A DNA stretch of 64,000 nt, taken from assembly GCF_038096165.1 (NCBI RefSeq), contig NZ_CP151076.1, forward strand, positions 1,240,001-1,304,000. The letters run 5' to 3'. The notes beneath the pieces are model-generated. The model did no database searches. It was not told the origin of the DNA and saw only the letters and a program-made list of their open reading frames with translations. Origin of the DNA: Pseudomonas sp. G.S.17. GTDB lineage: Bacteria; Pseudomonadota; Gammaproteobacteria; Pseudomonadales; Pseudomonadaceae. The position numbers and the translations under genes were made by a program. Positions 10,799 to 20,588 of this stretch are shown here, piece by piece (the first letter of the stretch is position 1; each line of letters begins with the position of its first letter).

Positions 10799-11971
10799 TT
10801 AGAGACCCGCGGCCATGGCTTTATCGATCAGCCAGTTCATCGAAGGGCCACGATCACTGGTGACTTCTACAGGGCGACCGGAAAGCGAGCTGTCCAGCAC
10901 TTCGTCAGGCTTGATCTGCACGCGGATGTCGGTGGACAGGTCGGCGTCGCTCAAGTTGGTGCTGCTGACGATCTGACCGGTACGGACCTTGTCTTCGCCT
11001 GCTACCTGGAAGTTCACATGAGTGCCGGGTTTGACATCGTTGAACTGGCGATAGGTGAAGCGCGCTTCAACGTTGGCGGCCGTGTTACGCGGCACCAGCT
11101 GGAAGATCACCTGACCTTTGGACGCGAACTGACCATCGGACACCAGTTGCTTGGCAACTACGCAGTCACATGGGCTGGTCAACGTACCGGCCATTTGCTT
11201 GCCGTACAGTTCTTCGATTTTGGCCGGTTGCAGATCGTCGCCGTTCAGGCTGCCCTTGAGCATTTCCAGCATGCTGGTGCTGAACGAAGCGAGCGGGGCG
11301 CCTTTGGCAATCGGGCCGTTGACCTGAGCCAGGCTCTGCACGGTGCCTTCACGCGGCATGGTGACATCCATCGACGGCAAGGTAACCAGGCCGGCCGATG
11401 CGTGACTGACAAAGTACAGGCCGTAGACGGTCTTGAAGATGAAACCGAACGCCGCAAGGCCAACGATGAAAATGCCGAGGCTGAAGGTCACCGCGCGCAG
11501 CCGCGCAAGGGCGCTCATGCCGCCGCCTTCGCCTTTGTTCTTGCGCGCCTTGGTGAAATTGTCGCGCTGCAAGGTGGCAAGCACTTCGCCCATGCTGACG
11601 ATGTCGCCGCTCAGGTGCGAGGTGATCAGGTGGCGCAGGGTGGCGATGTCTTGCTGTTCCAGGTTCTGGAACTGGCAACCGACGCGGCCGGTGGAAGAAT
11701 CCACCGAACGGATCTGCATTTCGATGTCCATGGCCAGGCCAAGGTTGTCGATCAGAAATTGCAGGCGACCCTTGATGACTTCACCTGTGGACAGGCGAAG
11801 ATTGTTCGGGGCAACGAAACTCAGGCCACCGGCAGACAAGTCTTCGACCTGTACCAGAGGGGCGTTGGGCTGGCCATTGAGCAGGCGCAGCTTGGCGGGA
11901 ATCCGGATCCGGGCGTGTTGACGCTGGGCTTCGGATTCATGGACGACGTTCGCATTCACGGCTGTATTCAT
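10799..11971 (-). CDS. alg44: Alg44, c-di-GMP receptor subunit of alginate polymerase
   Basis: Inner-membrane co-polymerase that activates Alg8 on binding c-di-GMP. It has 390 residues. An N-terminal PilZ domain shows the full ligand motif: R17-x3-R21 (RQHAR) and D44-x-S46 with G48/G49 (DLSAGG). A single transmembrane helix near residues 155-175 follows, then a periplasmic membrane-fusion-protein-like domain (lipoyl/hairpin type, APLASFSTS and PCDCVVAKQLV). A TAGGAAA ribosome site precedes the start. It sits between alg8 and algK. Confidence 0.95.
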   Translation of the reverse strand: MNTAVNANVVHESEAQRQHARIRIPAKLRLLNGQPNAPLVQVEDLSAGGLSFVAPNNLRLSTGEVIKGRLQFLIDNLGLAMDIEMQIRSVDSSTGRVGCQFQNLEQQDIATLRHLITSHLSGDIVSMGEVLATLQRDNFTKARKNKGEGGGMSALARLRAVTFSLGIFIVGLAAFGFIFKTVYGLYFVSHASAGLVTLPSMDVTMPREGTVQSLAQVNGPIAKGAPLASFSTSMLEMLKGSLNGDDLQPAKIEELYGKQMAGTLTSPCDCVVAKQLVSDGQFASKGQVIFQLVPRNTAANVEARFTYRQFNDVKPGTHVNFQVAGEDKVRTGQIVSSTNLSDADLSTDIRVQIKPDEVLDSSLSGRPVEVTSDRGPSMNWLIDKAMAAGL

Positions 11972-12011
11972 GGTTAATTTTCCTACTTAAGCGGTTAATC
12001 CGTGGGTCTGG

Positions 12012-13493
12012 TCAAACCATCGTCAACAGCGCTGCGACGAAGATGGTGCCAGCCGAGAAAGTCATGGTTCGGGAGGACCATGTGTTGAACCAGCCCTGGA
12101 AACTGGCCATGTCACGGCTGAGTTTTGTGTCCTGACGAGTCCAGGACTGTCGATCCAGGCGGAAGAAGACGTAGATCTTCATCAGCGCACCGACGATCTG
12201 GTTGTAATAAAGAATGATCGGATAGGCCGGCCCGATCGTGTGCCCCGACAAGGACAGCATCAGGGTGAGAATCAGGCGGGTGATGCCGATCCACAGCAGG
12301 TACATCAGGATGAACGTCACGCCATACTTCATGCTGGCGATGATCGCGACCGTCAGACCGAGGATTGATGTCCACATGGACACCCGCTGATCGAACAGCA
12401 CGACGCTGGTGAACAGACCCAGGCGACCCATGCCCAGGCCAAGTGCCCGGGAGTTCTGCCGCAGGTTGTTGCCGTACCAGCGGTACATCAGTTTGCGGCT
12501 GGCCTTGATGAAGCTTTTTTCCGGCGGGTGTTCCACGGTGTTGATCGCGGCATCCGGGACGTAAAACGTGTCGTAGCCCAGGCGCATCAGGCTGAACCAG
12601 CTGGACTTGTCATCGCCGGTCAGAAACTTGAACTTGCCCAGGCGCCAGTGAGTCAGCGAATCGCTCTCGACGTCGGCAATGAACGCCGGGTCAGTCACGA
12701 CCGAAGCACGAAACACCGACATACGGCCGGTCATGGTCAACACGCGCTTGGACAACGCCATCGAGCACATGTTGATGTGACGCTGGGCGAAACGCAGCTT
12801 GTGCCATTCGCTCATGATGTAGCCGCCACGCACTTCGCAGAACTCGTTGGTGGTCAGGCCGCCGACATTGCCGAACAGCTGGAACCAGGGCACGGTCTTG
12901 CGCACGACGCCTTCGCTGAGCACGGTATCGCCATCGATCACGGCAACCACAGCGCGGTCATCCGGCAAGTGCCGGGAAATGGCGCGGAAGCCGAAAGCCA
13001 GGCCGTCACGCTTGCCGGTACCGGCGATGCGCACGAAGTCCAGCTTCACGTGCGCAGGCGGATTGGCCTTCTCCCACATCGCCTTGACCAGCAGCTCATC
13101 GGACATTTCCACCAGCGAACACACGATCGTGGTCGGAAAACCGCAGTCAATGGCTTCGCGAATCACCGAGCTGTACACCTGGGCCGTGGTCAGCGCATCG
13201 ATACGAAAGCTGGTGACCATCAGGAACACATGGGACGGGTCCGCGGATTTGCCGAGCTTGCGAACCTTGCGGCGCAAGTGCGGATAAACCACGTACAGAA
13301 ACAGCATGCCGCGCAGAAAGTGCGTGGCACCCATCGAGTAGCGCCAGATACCCACGGCGCCAATCAGGAAAATAAAGTTCTTCGACTCGGCGTCGAAGAT
13401 ACTTGTAGGCAGCGCCAGAGCGAGGCCCATCAATAAACTCAGGTAGAACAGCCAACCGGCGGCCTGTAAAAGGCCGGTCTTTAGCCTGTGCAT
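12012..13493 (-). CDS. alg8: Alg8, alginate polymerase (GT2 glycosyltransferase)
   Basis: Inner-membrane processive glycosyltransferase that polymerises GDP-mannuronate. The start [14 protein letters not shown] at 13493 is chosen from family conservation, and it gives 493 residues (494 in P. aeruginosa). Membrane helices flank a cytoplasmic GT2 domain with the DGD metal site (VAVIDGDTV) and a downstream conserved acidic patch (TGDDKSS). Several C-terminal helices follow. A 170-bp gap containing a REPIN separates it from algD. Confidence 0.95.
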   Translation of the reverse strand: MHRLKTGLLQAAGWLFYLSLLMGLALALPTSIFDAESKNFIFLIGAVGIWRYSMGATHFLRGMLFLYVVYPHLRRKVRKLGKSADPSHVFLMVTSFRIDALTTAQVYSSVIREAIDCGFPTTIVCSLVEMSDELLVKAMWEKANPPAHVKLDFVRIAGTGKRDGLAFGFRAISRHLPDDRAVVAVIDGDTVLSEGVVRKTVPWFQLFGNVGGLTTNEFCEVRGGYIMSEWHKLRFAQRHINMCSMALSKRVLTMTGRMSVFRASVVTDPAFIADVESDSLTHWRLGKFKFLTGDDKSSWFSLMRLGYDTFYVPDAAINTVEHPPEKSFIKASRKLMYRWYGNNLRQNSRALGLGMGRLGLFTSVVLFDQRVSMWTSILGLTVAIIASMKYGVTFILMYLLWIGITRLILTLMLSLSGHTIGPAYPIILYYNQIVGALMKIYVFFRLDRQSWTRQDTKLSRDMASFQGWFNTWSSRTMTFSAGTIFVAALLTMV

Positions 13494-13563
13494 AATCTGT
13501 ATCCCAAAGTCAGTTGCAAGCCTCAAGCCCCCGGTTTCAAACGCGGGGCTGGACAGGGAACCG

Positions 13564-13651
13564 TTGGAGTGAGGCTTGCCCGCGAATGAACGTTGCGCGG
13601 TATGAAGACCGTCCGCGTCGTTCCGTTCGCGGGCAAGCCTCGCTCCTACAG
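13564..13651. repeat. REPIN in algD-alg8 gap
   Basis: Inverted REP copies of the variant GAGGCTTGCCCGCGAA type lie at about 13564-13587 and 13623-13651. The loop contains ACCGTCCGCGTCG. This is the second REPIN inside the alginate operon. Confidence 0.85.
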
Positions 13652-13663
13652 CTTGCGGCTGAT

Positions 13664-14980
13664 TTACCAGCAGATACCTTCGGTACGGTCGCTTTCGCTG
13701 GTCGCGTTGGTCATGAAGCCGACCAGATCGACAACGTGCTTGCCGGCTGGCGCATTGTTGGCCAGGGCGCGGAAGCGCTCGTCGCGGTTACCCAGGATGA
13801 TCACGTCAGCGTCGCCAATCACGGTGTCGAAGTCCGAGTTGAGCAAGGACGAAACGTGCGGGATTTTCGACTCGATGTACTCTTTGTTGGCACCGTGGAC
13901 GCGAGCGTATTCAACGTTGGCGTCGTAGATGCTCAGGTCAAAGCCTTTACCGATCAGCATTTCGGCCAGCTCTACCAGCGGGCTTTCACGCAGATCGTCG
14001 GTGCCGGCCTTGAAACTCAGGCCCAGCAGGGCGACTTTGCGAGTGTCGTGGCTGGAGATGATGTCGAAGGCGTTCTGCACCTGGGACACGTTGCTGCGCA
14101 TCAAGGAGTTGAGCAGCGGCGCTTCCACGTCCAGGGTGCTGGCGCGGTAGGTCAGGGCGCGAACGTCCTTTGGCAGGCAAGAGCCGCCGAAGGCGAAGCC
14201 TGGACGCATGTAGTACTGGGACAGGTTGAGTGTCTTGTCCTGGCAAACCACTTCCATCACTTCACGACCATCAACGCCGACTGCTTTGGCGATGTTGCCG
14301 ATTTCGTTGGCGAAGGTCACTTTGGTGGCGTGCCACACGTTGCAGGTGTACTTGATCATCTCGGCCACTGCGATGTCCTTGCGGATGATCGGCGCGTCGA
14401 GTTCTTCGTACAGGGACTGCAGGACATCGCCGGAAGCTTTGTCGAATTCGCCGATAACGGTCATCGGTGGCAGGTCGTAGTCCTTGATCGCGGTGCTTTC
14501 ACGCAGGAACTCAGGGTTCACTGCAACGCCGAAATCGATGCCTGCTTTTTTGCCGGAGCAATCTTCCAGGATCGGGATAACCACGTTGGCAACCGTGCCT
14601 GGCAATACAGTACTGCGCACCACGATGGTGTGGCGGGAAGTCTTGTCGCGCAGAACAAAGCCGATTTCGCGGCAAACGGATTCGATGTAATCGAGTTCCA
14701 GATCGCCGTTCTTCTTGCTCGGCGTGCCGACGCAGATCATCGACAGGTCGGTGGCCCGAATGGCTTCGGAGAAGTCTGTGGTGCCGCGCAGCTTGCCGTT
14801 ACGAATACCCTGCGCCAGGAGGTCTTCCAGGCCAGGTTCTACGATTGGCGATTTGCCGTTATTGATAAGGTCGATCTTGGCTGCAGAGATATCCACACCA
14901 ACAACATCATGACCCCGCGCAGAAAGGCAACCGGCACATACTGCACCGACATAACCCAAACCAAAGATGCTGATACGCAT
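13664..14980 (-). CDS. algD: AlgD, GDP-mannose 6-dehydrogenase
   Basis: Oxidises GDP-mannose to GDP-mannuronate with NAD, the committed step of alginate synthesis in the cytoplasm. It has 438 residues from the start [14 protein letters not shown] at 14980 (436 in P. aeruginosa). Longer upstream in-frame starts are not conserved. The Rossmann motif [11 protein letters not shown] is at the N-terminus, and the catalytic cysteine is in [19 protein letters not shown]-binding C-terminal domain completes the fold. It is the first gene of the operon, with a long regulated leader. Confidence 0.97.
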   Translation of the reverse strand: MRISIFGLGYVGAVCAGCLSARGHDVVGVDISAAKIDLINNGKSPIVEPGLEDLLAQGIRNGKLRGTTDFSEAIRATDLSMICVGTPSKKNGDLELDYIESVCREIGFVLRDKTSRHTIVVRSTVLPGTVANVVIPILEDCSGKKAGIDFGVAVNPEFLRESTAIKDYDLPPMTVIGEFDKASGDVLQSLYEELDAPIIRKDIAVAEMIKYTCNVWHATKVTFANEIGNIAKAVGVDGREVMEVVCQDKTLNLSQYYMRPGFAFGGSCLPKDVRALTYRASTLDVEAPLLNSLMRSNVSQVQNAFDIISSHDTRKVALLGLSFKAGTDDLRESPLVELAEMLIGKGFDLSIYDANVEYARVHGANKEYIESKIPHVSSLLNSDFDTVIGDADVIILGNRDERFRALANNAPAGKHVVDLVGFMTNATSESDRTEGICW

Positions 14981-15782
14981 CGTATTCTCCTCGATGTTCA
15001 CGCCATAAGTTGGCTGGATATTAAAATTTGACCAGCAGTTATCGCGCGCTCGAAAAACGTGACTAGTTGAAGTCACATATCGAACGCAGGCATAGTTGAA
15101 AGGTGAGCGCCAAATAGTTAAGGCAGACTCAAGTACTGCTGAGTATTCGTGGCAAGTAACCTGTATGTAACGGTACAGGATCTCGCTCTGGGACGCGGCA
15201 AGCCACTCCGGTCGGTGTCCCCAGTGGTCTCTAGGTCAGAGGCGCGGGCTAAAGCCTTTGCGGTCGTTCCTGAGTCTCGCTGTGTGCACCTCGATAGTGC
15301 TTTGCCCAATAACCAAACGTTGCCAAATGGTGCATTTATCTCCAGATACCTACCGCCTTGACCCGTCAGGTCAAACATCGTGGCCGGCAACTTCCAGTTT
15401 TCCCACCTTCTCTGTAAGTGATCTCTCACAAGGTCAGCGAGAATTGTTACGGGATGTAGGAGCCCCTGATTTCGAGATAAGTTCCTGGCCACTCGTCCTC
15501 TTTTTGAGATTCGTCGATTTCAAACCGCCCAAATAAGTAGTTGCACAATGATGGCATTTTCTTTTTGGGCCATAGTTACAAGGGGTTTTAGCGCCTTAAT
15601 ATAGAAAAGCCACTATCGCGAAAAAGCAAAATGCTAGCAGGCAAAAAATTTGTTAATTTTTTGAGAATGGAAAGTTGAAAATACTGAAGACTTAATATTG
15701 ACGTCATTAATTCGTCAAAAACGCGTCGCGATAAAGGGGGCGTCAGCGCAACCAGACTTGCCGTTGCGCTTTACAAGGGACT
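14981..15782. promoter_or_regulatory. algD leader and upstream control region (no gene)
   Basis: This 0.8-kb intergenic region holds the AlgU-type promoter described separately, a predicted leader of about 470 nt, and an AT-rich stretch at 15535-15700 upstream of the promoter, which is suited to bending or binding proteins. Short TTCGTC motifs occur near 15511 and 15709 and resemble the core of AlgR sites. They are too short to call. No convincing coding sequence is visible on either strand. Confidence 0.7.
15457..15484 (-). promoter_or_regulatory. AlgU (sigma-22/RpoE-type) promoter of algD
   Basis: On the minus strand GAACTT (15484-15479) is followed after 17 bases by TCCTA (15461-15457). 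These match the GAACTT/TCC-A promoter elements known for algD in P. aeruginosa. Transcription would start near 15450, giving a leader of about 470 nt. This is seen in the sequence, and its use by AlgU is inferred. Confidence 0.75.
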
Positions 15783-16562
15783 TTAGTATTCGGGCGTTTC
15801 CCGCAAGAACACTAACTTGGTGGGCGTGGACTGTTCGCTGCTGTAGCGATAGCCCTGAGCGTCGAACTGTTTTAGTGCATCGGGTGTATTGATCTGCTCG
15901 GAAATCACGAAGCGACTCATCATGCCTCGGGCTTTTTTCGCATAGAAGCTGATGATCTTGTACTGCCCGTTCTTGAAGTCCTTGAACTCGGTGTCAATGA
16001 TCCGGGCCTTCAAGGCAGGGCGTTTGACTGCGGAAAAATATTCGGTCGACGCCAGGTTCAGCAGCAGGTCGTCGCCTTGCTCGGCCAGCGCCTCGTTGAG
16101 CCATTCGCTGATGCGCGTGCCCCAGAATGCGTAAAGGTCCTTGCCGCGAGCGTTGGCCAGTCGGGTGCCCATTTCCAGCCGATACGGCTGCATCAAGTCC
16201 AACGGGCGCAGCAGGCCGTACAGGCCGGACAACATGCGCAAGTGGTTCTGGGCATACGTCAGCTCGGCTTCGCTCAGGGTTTCGGCTTGCAGCCCGGTGT
16301 ACACATCGCCCTTGAACGCCAGCAACGCCTGCTTGGCGTTCTCCGGGGTGAATGCCGGGTTCCAGCTGCCGAAGCGCGCGGCATTGAGGCCGGAGAGCTT
16401 GTCGGACAGGTGCATCAACTCGCTGATCTGCGCCGGGCTGAGCTCGCGCAGCTGGGTGATCAACTCCTGGGAGTGGTCCAGGTATTGCGGCTGAGTGAAG
16501 CTGGCAGTGGTCGGCGGGGTGTCGAAATCGAGGGTTTTCGCTGGGGAAATCACCATCAGCAT
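15783..16562 (-). CDS. yaaA: YaaA, peroxide-stress resistance protein (UPF0246/DUF328)
   Basis: Cytoplasmic protein of the YaaA family. In E. coli it lowers free iron and limits DNA and protein damage during peroxide stress. It has 259 residues beginning [16 protein letters not shown], the family hallmark, with the conserved [11 protein letters not shown] and [11 protein letters not shown] stretches. The ATG is preceded by AAGGAGA. It stands alone between the algD control region and a REPIN. Biochemical function is known only from homologues. Confidence 0.93.
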   Translation of the reverse strand: MLMVISPAKTLDFDTPPTTASFTQPQYLDHSQELITQLRELSPAQISELMHLSDKLSGLNAARFGSWNPAFTPENAKQALLAFKGDVYTGLQAETLSEAELTYAQNHLRMLSGLYGLLRPLDLMQPYRLEMGTRLANARGKDLYAFWGTRISEWLNEALAEQGDDLLLNLASTEYFSAVKRPALKARIIDTEFKDFKNGQYKIISFYAKKARGMMSRFVISEQINTPDALKQFDAQGYRYSSEQSTPTKLVFLRETPEY

Positions 16563-16649
16563 AAAGTCGTCTCCTTTAATCGTGGCGCGATTCTAGGTAC
16601 TTCGGCCTGCGGGAGCCAATAAAACGTATAACGCCTGGTGAAATGTCCC

Positions 16650-16737
16650 TGTGGGAGCGAGCTTGCTCGCGATGGCGTCGGGTCAGACAAAACTGTTTCG
16701 TATGACGCATTGCTTCGCGAGCAAGCTCGCTCCCACA
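16650..16737. repeat. REPIN upstream of yaaA
   Basis: Inverted GTGGGAGCGAGCTTGCTCGC REP copies lie at 16650-16673 and 16713-16737. They lie between the divergent yaaA and deacetylase-like genes. Confidence 0.92.
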
Positions 16738-16831
16738 AACGGCTGTGCTTTGTATCACCCTCGACATCAGCCATAACGGGCATTTGGGCTATAGTGCCGC
16801 GCTAATCTGGCGATTAAGGGAGCGATTGGTT

Positions 16832-17968
16832 TTGCGTAAGTTTTTAGCAGTTTGCGCGTGTCTGTTCGGGCTTGAGGCTCACGCGGCATTGCCCGAGGTG
16901 GCAACCATCGATCGCAGCGCGTGGCCCGAGGCATTGGTCACCGCCGATCTGTTCGACGTAGCGTCGCGGGCCGAAATTCTCGGTTTCGCCCACGCGCTGT
17001 ATCTCAGCGAAGGTCTGGACGAAGAAGGCCTGAAGAAACGTCTGGGCCTTCGGTACGTCAACCTTCAATCGCTGAACCTGATCCGTAACCGGCTCTGGAA
17101 CCGCTTGCTGGAGAACTACCAGAGCGCGCAAAAAAGCTGCCCGCAGGACGCGTCGTTTTGCGTGCTGGTCGAAGACATGGACATGCTGCGCGCGCGTGCC
17201 GCCGAGTTCAAAATCGCCGATGACTCCTTCTACGCCAAGTGGGCGGCGCCCAGTGCCGCCTTTCATGAGCGTTATCTCAATGAGCTGCTGTTTCAGGCTG
17301 CGCTGTTTCCGCAGACCAGCAGCGAAATTGCTCGCTACAACTCCGATGAGTTGAGCGGTGATGCAATGGCGGATCGAACCTTTCAGCTGAATTTCGACGG
17401 CGGACCGACCGACGCCGATGGCGGCACGGACTGGCTCGCCGACTTCATGCGTCAGCAGAAGATGACCGCGACGTTTTTTGTGCTGGGCAAAAGCCTGCAG
17501 GAACGCCTCGAAGCCGGGTCGGTAACGGCCTTGCATTCCCTGTACCGACTGCAATGCGTGGGCATTCAGGGCTGGGAGTATCGTTCCCATAGCCAATGGC
17601 TGGAATGGCAGAGTTCAGTGCTGCGCAGCGCTGGCTTGACCCAGCAACTGCTGCCGGACAACTACGTGCCGTTGTTTCGCCCGCCGTATGGCCATCGCCG
17701 CGCGGACAGCGGGCAATTCTTTCGCGATCAGAATCTGCGTGTTTCGCTGTGGACGATTGATGCCCAGGATGCCAACGGTCGACTTTCCGCCGAGCAGATC
17801 AGTGACCGGATTATCAGCCTGATGCTGTTATGGCGACGCGGGACGGTGGTGTTTCACGACGCCAGTGCCAGAGTGCAATCGGCAGTGCCGCTGCTGCTGG
17901 CCAATACGGCGCAAAGCGAGCTTATTTGGGACGATTGCCGCAACATCCCTGAGAGCCCCGCAGAATAA
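16832..17968 (+). CDS. Polysaccharide deacetylase-like exported protein, probably catalytically degenerate
   Basis: Exported NodB-fold protein of 378 residues. A TTG start at 16832 is chosen because AAGGGAG lies nine bases upstream. It gives a compact signal peptide (RKFLAVCACLFGLEAHA, then ALPEV). The deacetylase homology begins near residue 185. The usual TFDDGP motif reads NFDGGP (G190 in place of the second, metal-binding Asp), and the HxxxH metal motif is reduced to SHSQW. The RPPYG and VFHD motifs remain. It may bind sugar without hydrolysing it, or use altered chemistry. It lies upstream of phoH on the same strand, 330 bp apart. The family call is fairly firm, the activity is uncertain. 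Confidence 0.78.
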   Translation: MRKFLAVCACLFGLEAHAALPEVATIDRSAWPEALVTADLFDVASRAEILGFAHALYLSEGLDEEGLKKRLGLRYVNLQSLNLIRNRLWNRLLENYQSAQKSCPQDASFCVLVEDMDMLRARAAEFKIADDSFYAKWAAPSAAFHERYLNELLFQAALFPQTSSEIARYNSDELSGDAMADRTFQLNFDGGPTDADGGTDWLADFMRQQKMTATFFVLGKSLQERLEAGSVTALHSLYRLQCVGIQGWEYRSHSQWLEWQSSVLRSAGLTQQLLPDNYVPLFRPPYGHRRADSGQFFRDQNLRVSLWTIDAQDANGRLSAEQISDRIISLMLLWRRGTVVFHDASARVQSAVPLLLANTAQSELIWDDCRNIPESPAE

Positions 17969-18300
17969 GGGCTTGCACGCGTTTGAATGGAGGGTCTGCC
18001 GGAATTTCGGGCATATTTCGAGCGGGGCGGACTTCCGACTGTAAGCGCACTGACGCAGGTCGCCAAGGGCTATTCGTCATACTGTGAAATAAACTTCAAA
18101 AAAGTGTCAAAGAGCTTTTTTCTGTCATGGGTTTTGCGGTATTACCACTACAGACCGCCGAAACCTGCAACACAGGTGGCGTCCCCCCAGACCCACCTTG
18201 AGCATTTCTCCCCTGACTGAAGGGAAGAGCCCGGCGGCCTTTTCGTGGCGCAGTATTGTTGTGGTTCTGCGTCGCTTGGCTTTTATAAAGGTGAGCGAGT
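17969..18300 (+). other. Intergenic region before phoH-like gene
   Basis: A 332-bp gap with no supported gene. It contains an A/T-rich stretch at 18085-18125 and GC-rich weak inverted repeats near 18160-18240. These could include the promoter and leader of the PhoH-like gene. No clear terminator or operator was recognised. Confidence 0.4.
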
Positions 18301-19695
18301 ATGGATGATCACGGACGCACCCCTTCCTCAAACCAGCCAATCCTTTACGTGCTCGATACCAACGTATTGATTCACGATCCCAATGCCCTGCTGAATTTCG
18401 AAGAACACCGCGTCGCCATTCCCATGACCGTCCTCGAAGAGCTGGACAAGCTCAAGGCCGGTAAACACTCGGTTGCCGCCGAATGCCGCCAGGCGATTCG
18501 CCTGATCGACAAAACCCTGGGCGATGCCACACCCGAGGAGGTTGAACTCGGCGTACCGATTGATCGCGGTACCGGTGTGCGCAAAGGCTTCCTGTCCATC
18601 CTGATGAGCAAGCGCGAGGAGCCCAACAGCCTTCTGCCGGAACACCTGAACGACAACATCATCATCAATCAATTGATCGACCTGCACACGCGCGACAAGG
18701 ATTTGCGCCTGGTGCTGGTCACCAAAGACATCAACATGCGCCTCAAGGCGCGGGCGTGTGGGATCGCCGCAGAAGACTACAGCACCGATCAACTGGTCGA
18801 CGACGTGTCGATGTTGTCCCGTGGCTATCACACCATGACCGGTTCGTTCTGGGATCGCGTCAGCAAGGTCGAAACCCGTCAGGATCATGGTCGCACCTGG
18901 CACCGCGTGCAGCTCACCGATAACCTGCCAGCGGTTCACATCAACGAGTTCATCATTGACGAACAGGGTTTCGTCGGCTGGATCAAAGGCATCAAGTCTG
19001 ACGAGTTGCTGATTCTGGACATGCACCAGGAACCGCTGATGCACCAGGAAGCCTGGGGCCTCAAGCCGCGTGACATCTATCAGGGCCTGGCGCTGTTTGC
19101 CTTGCTCGATCCCGATATCCATCTGGTCAACCTGTCCGGCGCCGCAGGCTCGGGCAAGACCATCCTGGCGCTGGCCGCTGCCATCGAGCAGACCATGGTC
19201 AGCAAACGCTATCGCCGCATCATCGCCACCCGCAGCGTGCAGGGCCTGGATCAGGAGATCGGCTTCCTGCCCGGCACCGAAGCGGAAAAAATGGAGCCGT
19301 GGCTCGGCGCGATCACCGACAACCTCGAAGCCTTGCACATGGATGACGAAAACACCCATGGCAGCGTCGACTACATCCTCAGCAAAGTGCCGTTGCAGTT
19401 CAAATCCCTCAACTACATCCGGGGTCGCAGCTTCCAGCAAAGCCTGATTCTCATCGACGAATGCCAGAACCTGACGCCGCACCAGATGAAAACCATCATC
19501 ACCCGTGCCGGTGCCGGTTCCAAGGTGGTCTGCCTGGGTAACCTGGCGCAGATCGACACCCCTTACCTGTCGGCCACCAGTTCCGGGCTGACGTACCTGA
19601 CGGAGCGTTTCAAAGACTTCCCCAACGGCGTGCACATCTCGCTGCAAGGCGTGCCACGCTCCATTCTGGCCGAGTATGCGGAGTCGCATCTGTAG
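18301..19695 (+). CDS. PIN domain-PhoH family ATPase/RNase fusion
   Basis: Cytoplasmic PhoH2-type protein of 464 residues that joins an N-terminal PIN RNase-like domain to a PhoH P-loop ATPase. The PIN start LDTNVLIHDPNAL carries the first metal-binding Asp, and TKDINMRLKA carries later acidic positions. The Walker A is SGAAGSGKTILAL (about residue 280) and the Walker B is LILIDECQN. In homologues this architecture unwinds and cleaves RNA. A GGTGAG ribosome site precedes the ATG. There is no toxin partner gene next to it. It is most likely a housekeeping RNA metabolism gene. Confidence 0.9.
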   Translation: MDDHGRTPSSNQPILYVLDTNVLIHDPNALLNFEEHRVAIPMTVLEELDKLKAGKHSVAAECRQAIRLIDKTLGDATPEEVELGVPIDRGTGVRKGFLSILMSKREEPNSLLPEHLNDNIIINQLIDLHTRDKDLRLVLVTKDINMRLKARACGIAAEDYSTDQLVDDVSMLSRGYHTMTGSFWDRVSKVETRQDHGRTWHRVQLTDNLPAVHINEFIIDEQGFVGWIKGIKSDELLILDMHQEPLMHQEAWGLKPRDIYQGLALFALLDPDIHLVNLSGAAGSGKTILALAAAIEQTMVSKRYRRIIATRSVQGLDQEIGFLPGTEAEKMEPWLGAITDNLEALHMDDENTHGSVDYILSKVPLQFKSLNYIRGRSFQQSLILIDECQNLTPHQMKTIITRAGAGSKVVCLGNLAQIDTPYLSATSSGLTYLTERFKDFPNGVHISLQGVPRSILAEYAESHL

Positions 19696-19709
19696 TCGAT
19701 GAACTCACC

Positions 19710-19800
19710 GTAGGAGCGGATTTATCCGCGAGGACGCCGGTATGAACAGCATAGATCTTCTATCTGGGCCGACCTTCTCGCGGCTGAAGCCGCTCCTACG
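19710..19800. repeat. REPIN, GTAGGAGCGGATTTATCCGC type
   Basis: A left copy at 19710-19735 and an inverted right copy at 19774-19800 (CGCGGCTGAAGCCGCTCCTACG) form a pair. It lies between phoH and moaC, and the arms have diverged in the loop bases. Confidence 0.88.
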
Positions 19801-19855
19801 ATCCATCTCTTTGTTTTAGGTTTACAATCGCCACTCCTGTTCAGGAGTAAGGCAA

Positions 19856-20341
19856 GTGCTGACTCACCTCGATTCCCAAGGTCGCGCCAATATGGTCGAC
19901 GTCACCGATAAATCCGTGACGTTTCGTGAAGCCGTGGCCCAGGCGCGCATTCGCATGCGGCCTGAAACCCTGCAAATGATTGTCAGCGGTGGTCATCCCA
20001 AAGGGGATGTGTTCGCCGTTGCGCGGATCGCCGGCATACAGGCGGCGAAGAAAACCAGCGATCTGATCCCGCTCTGCCACCCGCTGATGCTCACCAGCAT
20101 CAAGGTCGAACTCAGCGCCGAAGGTGAAGACACCGTACTGATCCTCGCGCGCTGCAAATTGTCCGGGCAGACCGGCGTCGAGATGGAAGCCCTGACCGCC
20201 GCCAGCGTTGCCGCGCTGACCATCTACGACATGTGCAAGGCCGTTGATCGCGGCATGGTCATAGAATCCGTGCGTCTGTTGGAGAAACTTGGCGGCAAGA
20301 GCGGCCATTTCATAGCCGATGAATCGCAAGCGGAGGCGTAA
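19856..20341 (+). CDS. moaC: MoaC, cyclic pyranopterin monophosphate synthase
   Basis: Converts the MoaA product to cyclic pyranopterin monophosphate in molybdenum cofactor synthesis. It has 161 residues, the same as E. coli MoaC, from a GTG start at 19856 preceded by AGGAGTAAGG. Conserved blocks include [30 protein letters not shown] and [24 protein letters not shown], with the active-site Lys/Asp residues. The stop codon overlaps the moaD start (TAATG), so the three moa genes are translationally coupled. Confidence 0.97.
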   Translation: MLTHLDSQGRANMVDVTDKSVTFREAVAQARIRMRPETLQMIVSGGHPKGDVFAVARIAGIQAAKKTSDLIPLCHPLMLTSIKVELSAEGEDTVLILARCKLSGQTGVEMEALTAASVAALTIYDMCKAVDRGMVIESVRLLEKLGGKSGHFIADESQAEA

Positions 20342-20586
20342 TGACCCTGCAAGTCCAGTATTTTGCCCGTTATCGTGAACTGCTCGGCCTGGATGGCGAG
20401 CAAGTCACCGGCGACTTCGCCACCATCGACGACCTGCGTCAGCACCTGTTGCAGCGCGACGGGGCCTGGCAAGTGTTGGCCGAACAAAGCGTGATGTGCG
20501 CCCGTAATCAGGAACTGTGTTCGCTGAACGAGCCGTTGCAGGCGGGTGATGAAGTGGCGTTTTTCCCGACTGTGACGGGAGGCTGA
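20341..20586 (+). CDS. moaD: MoaD, molybdopterin synthase sulfur-carrier subunit
   Basis: Small ubiquitin-like protein of 81 residues. Its C-terminal Gly-Gly (FFPTVTGG) is adenylated and thiocarboxylated to donate sulfur to MoaE. A beta-grasp fold is expected. It starts in the moaC stop codon and ends two bases before moaE. Confidence 0.96.
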   Translation: MTLQVQYFARYRELLGLDGEQVTGDFATIDDLRQHLLQRDGAWQVLAEQSVMCARNQELCSLNEPLQAGDEVAFFPTVTGG

Positions 20587-20588
20587 CG

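Noticed and set aside
15118..15492. A 124-codon minus-strand frame in the algD leader
   Set aside because: It begins upstream of the predicted transcription start, has no family resemblance and no ribosome site. It is probably leader RNA.
15506..15716. AlgR sites upstream of algD
   Set aside because: Only the six-base TTCGTC cores are visible near 15511 and 15709. Such short matches are expected by chance.
18301..19695. PIN-domain toxin of a toxin-antitoxin pair
   Set aside because: The PIN domain is fused to a PhoH ATPase in one long protein, and there is no small antitoxin gene beside it.
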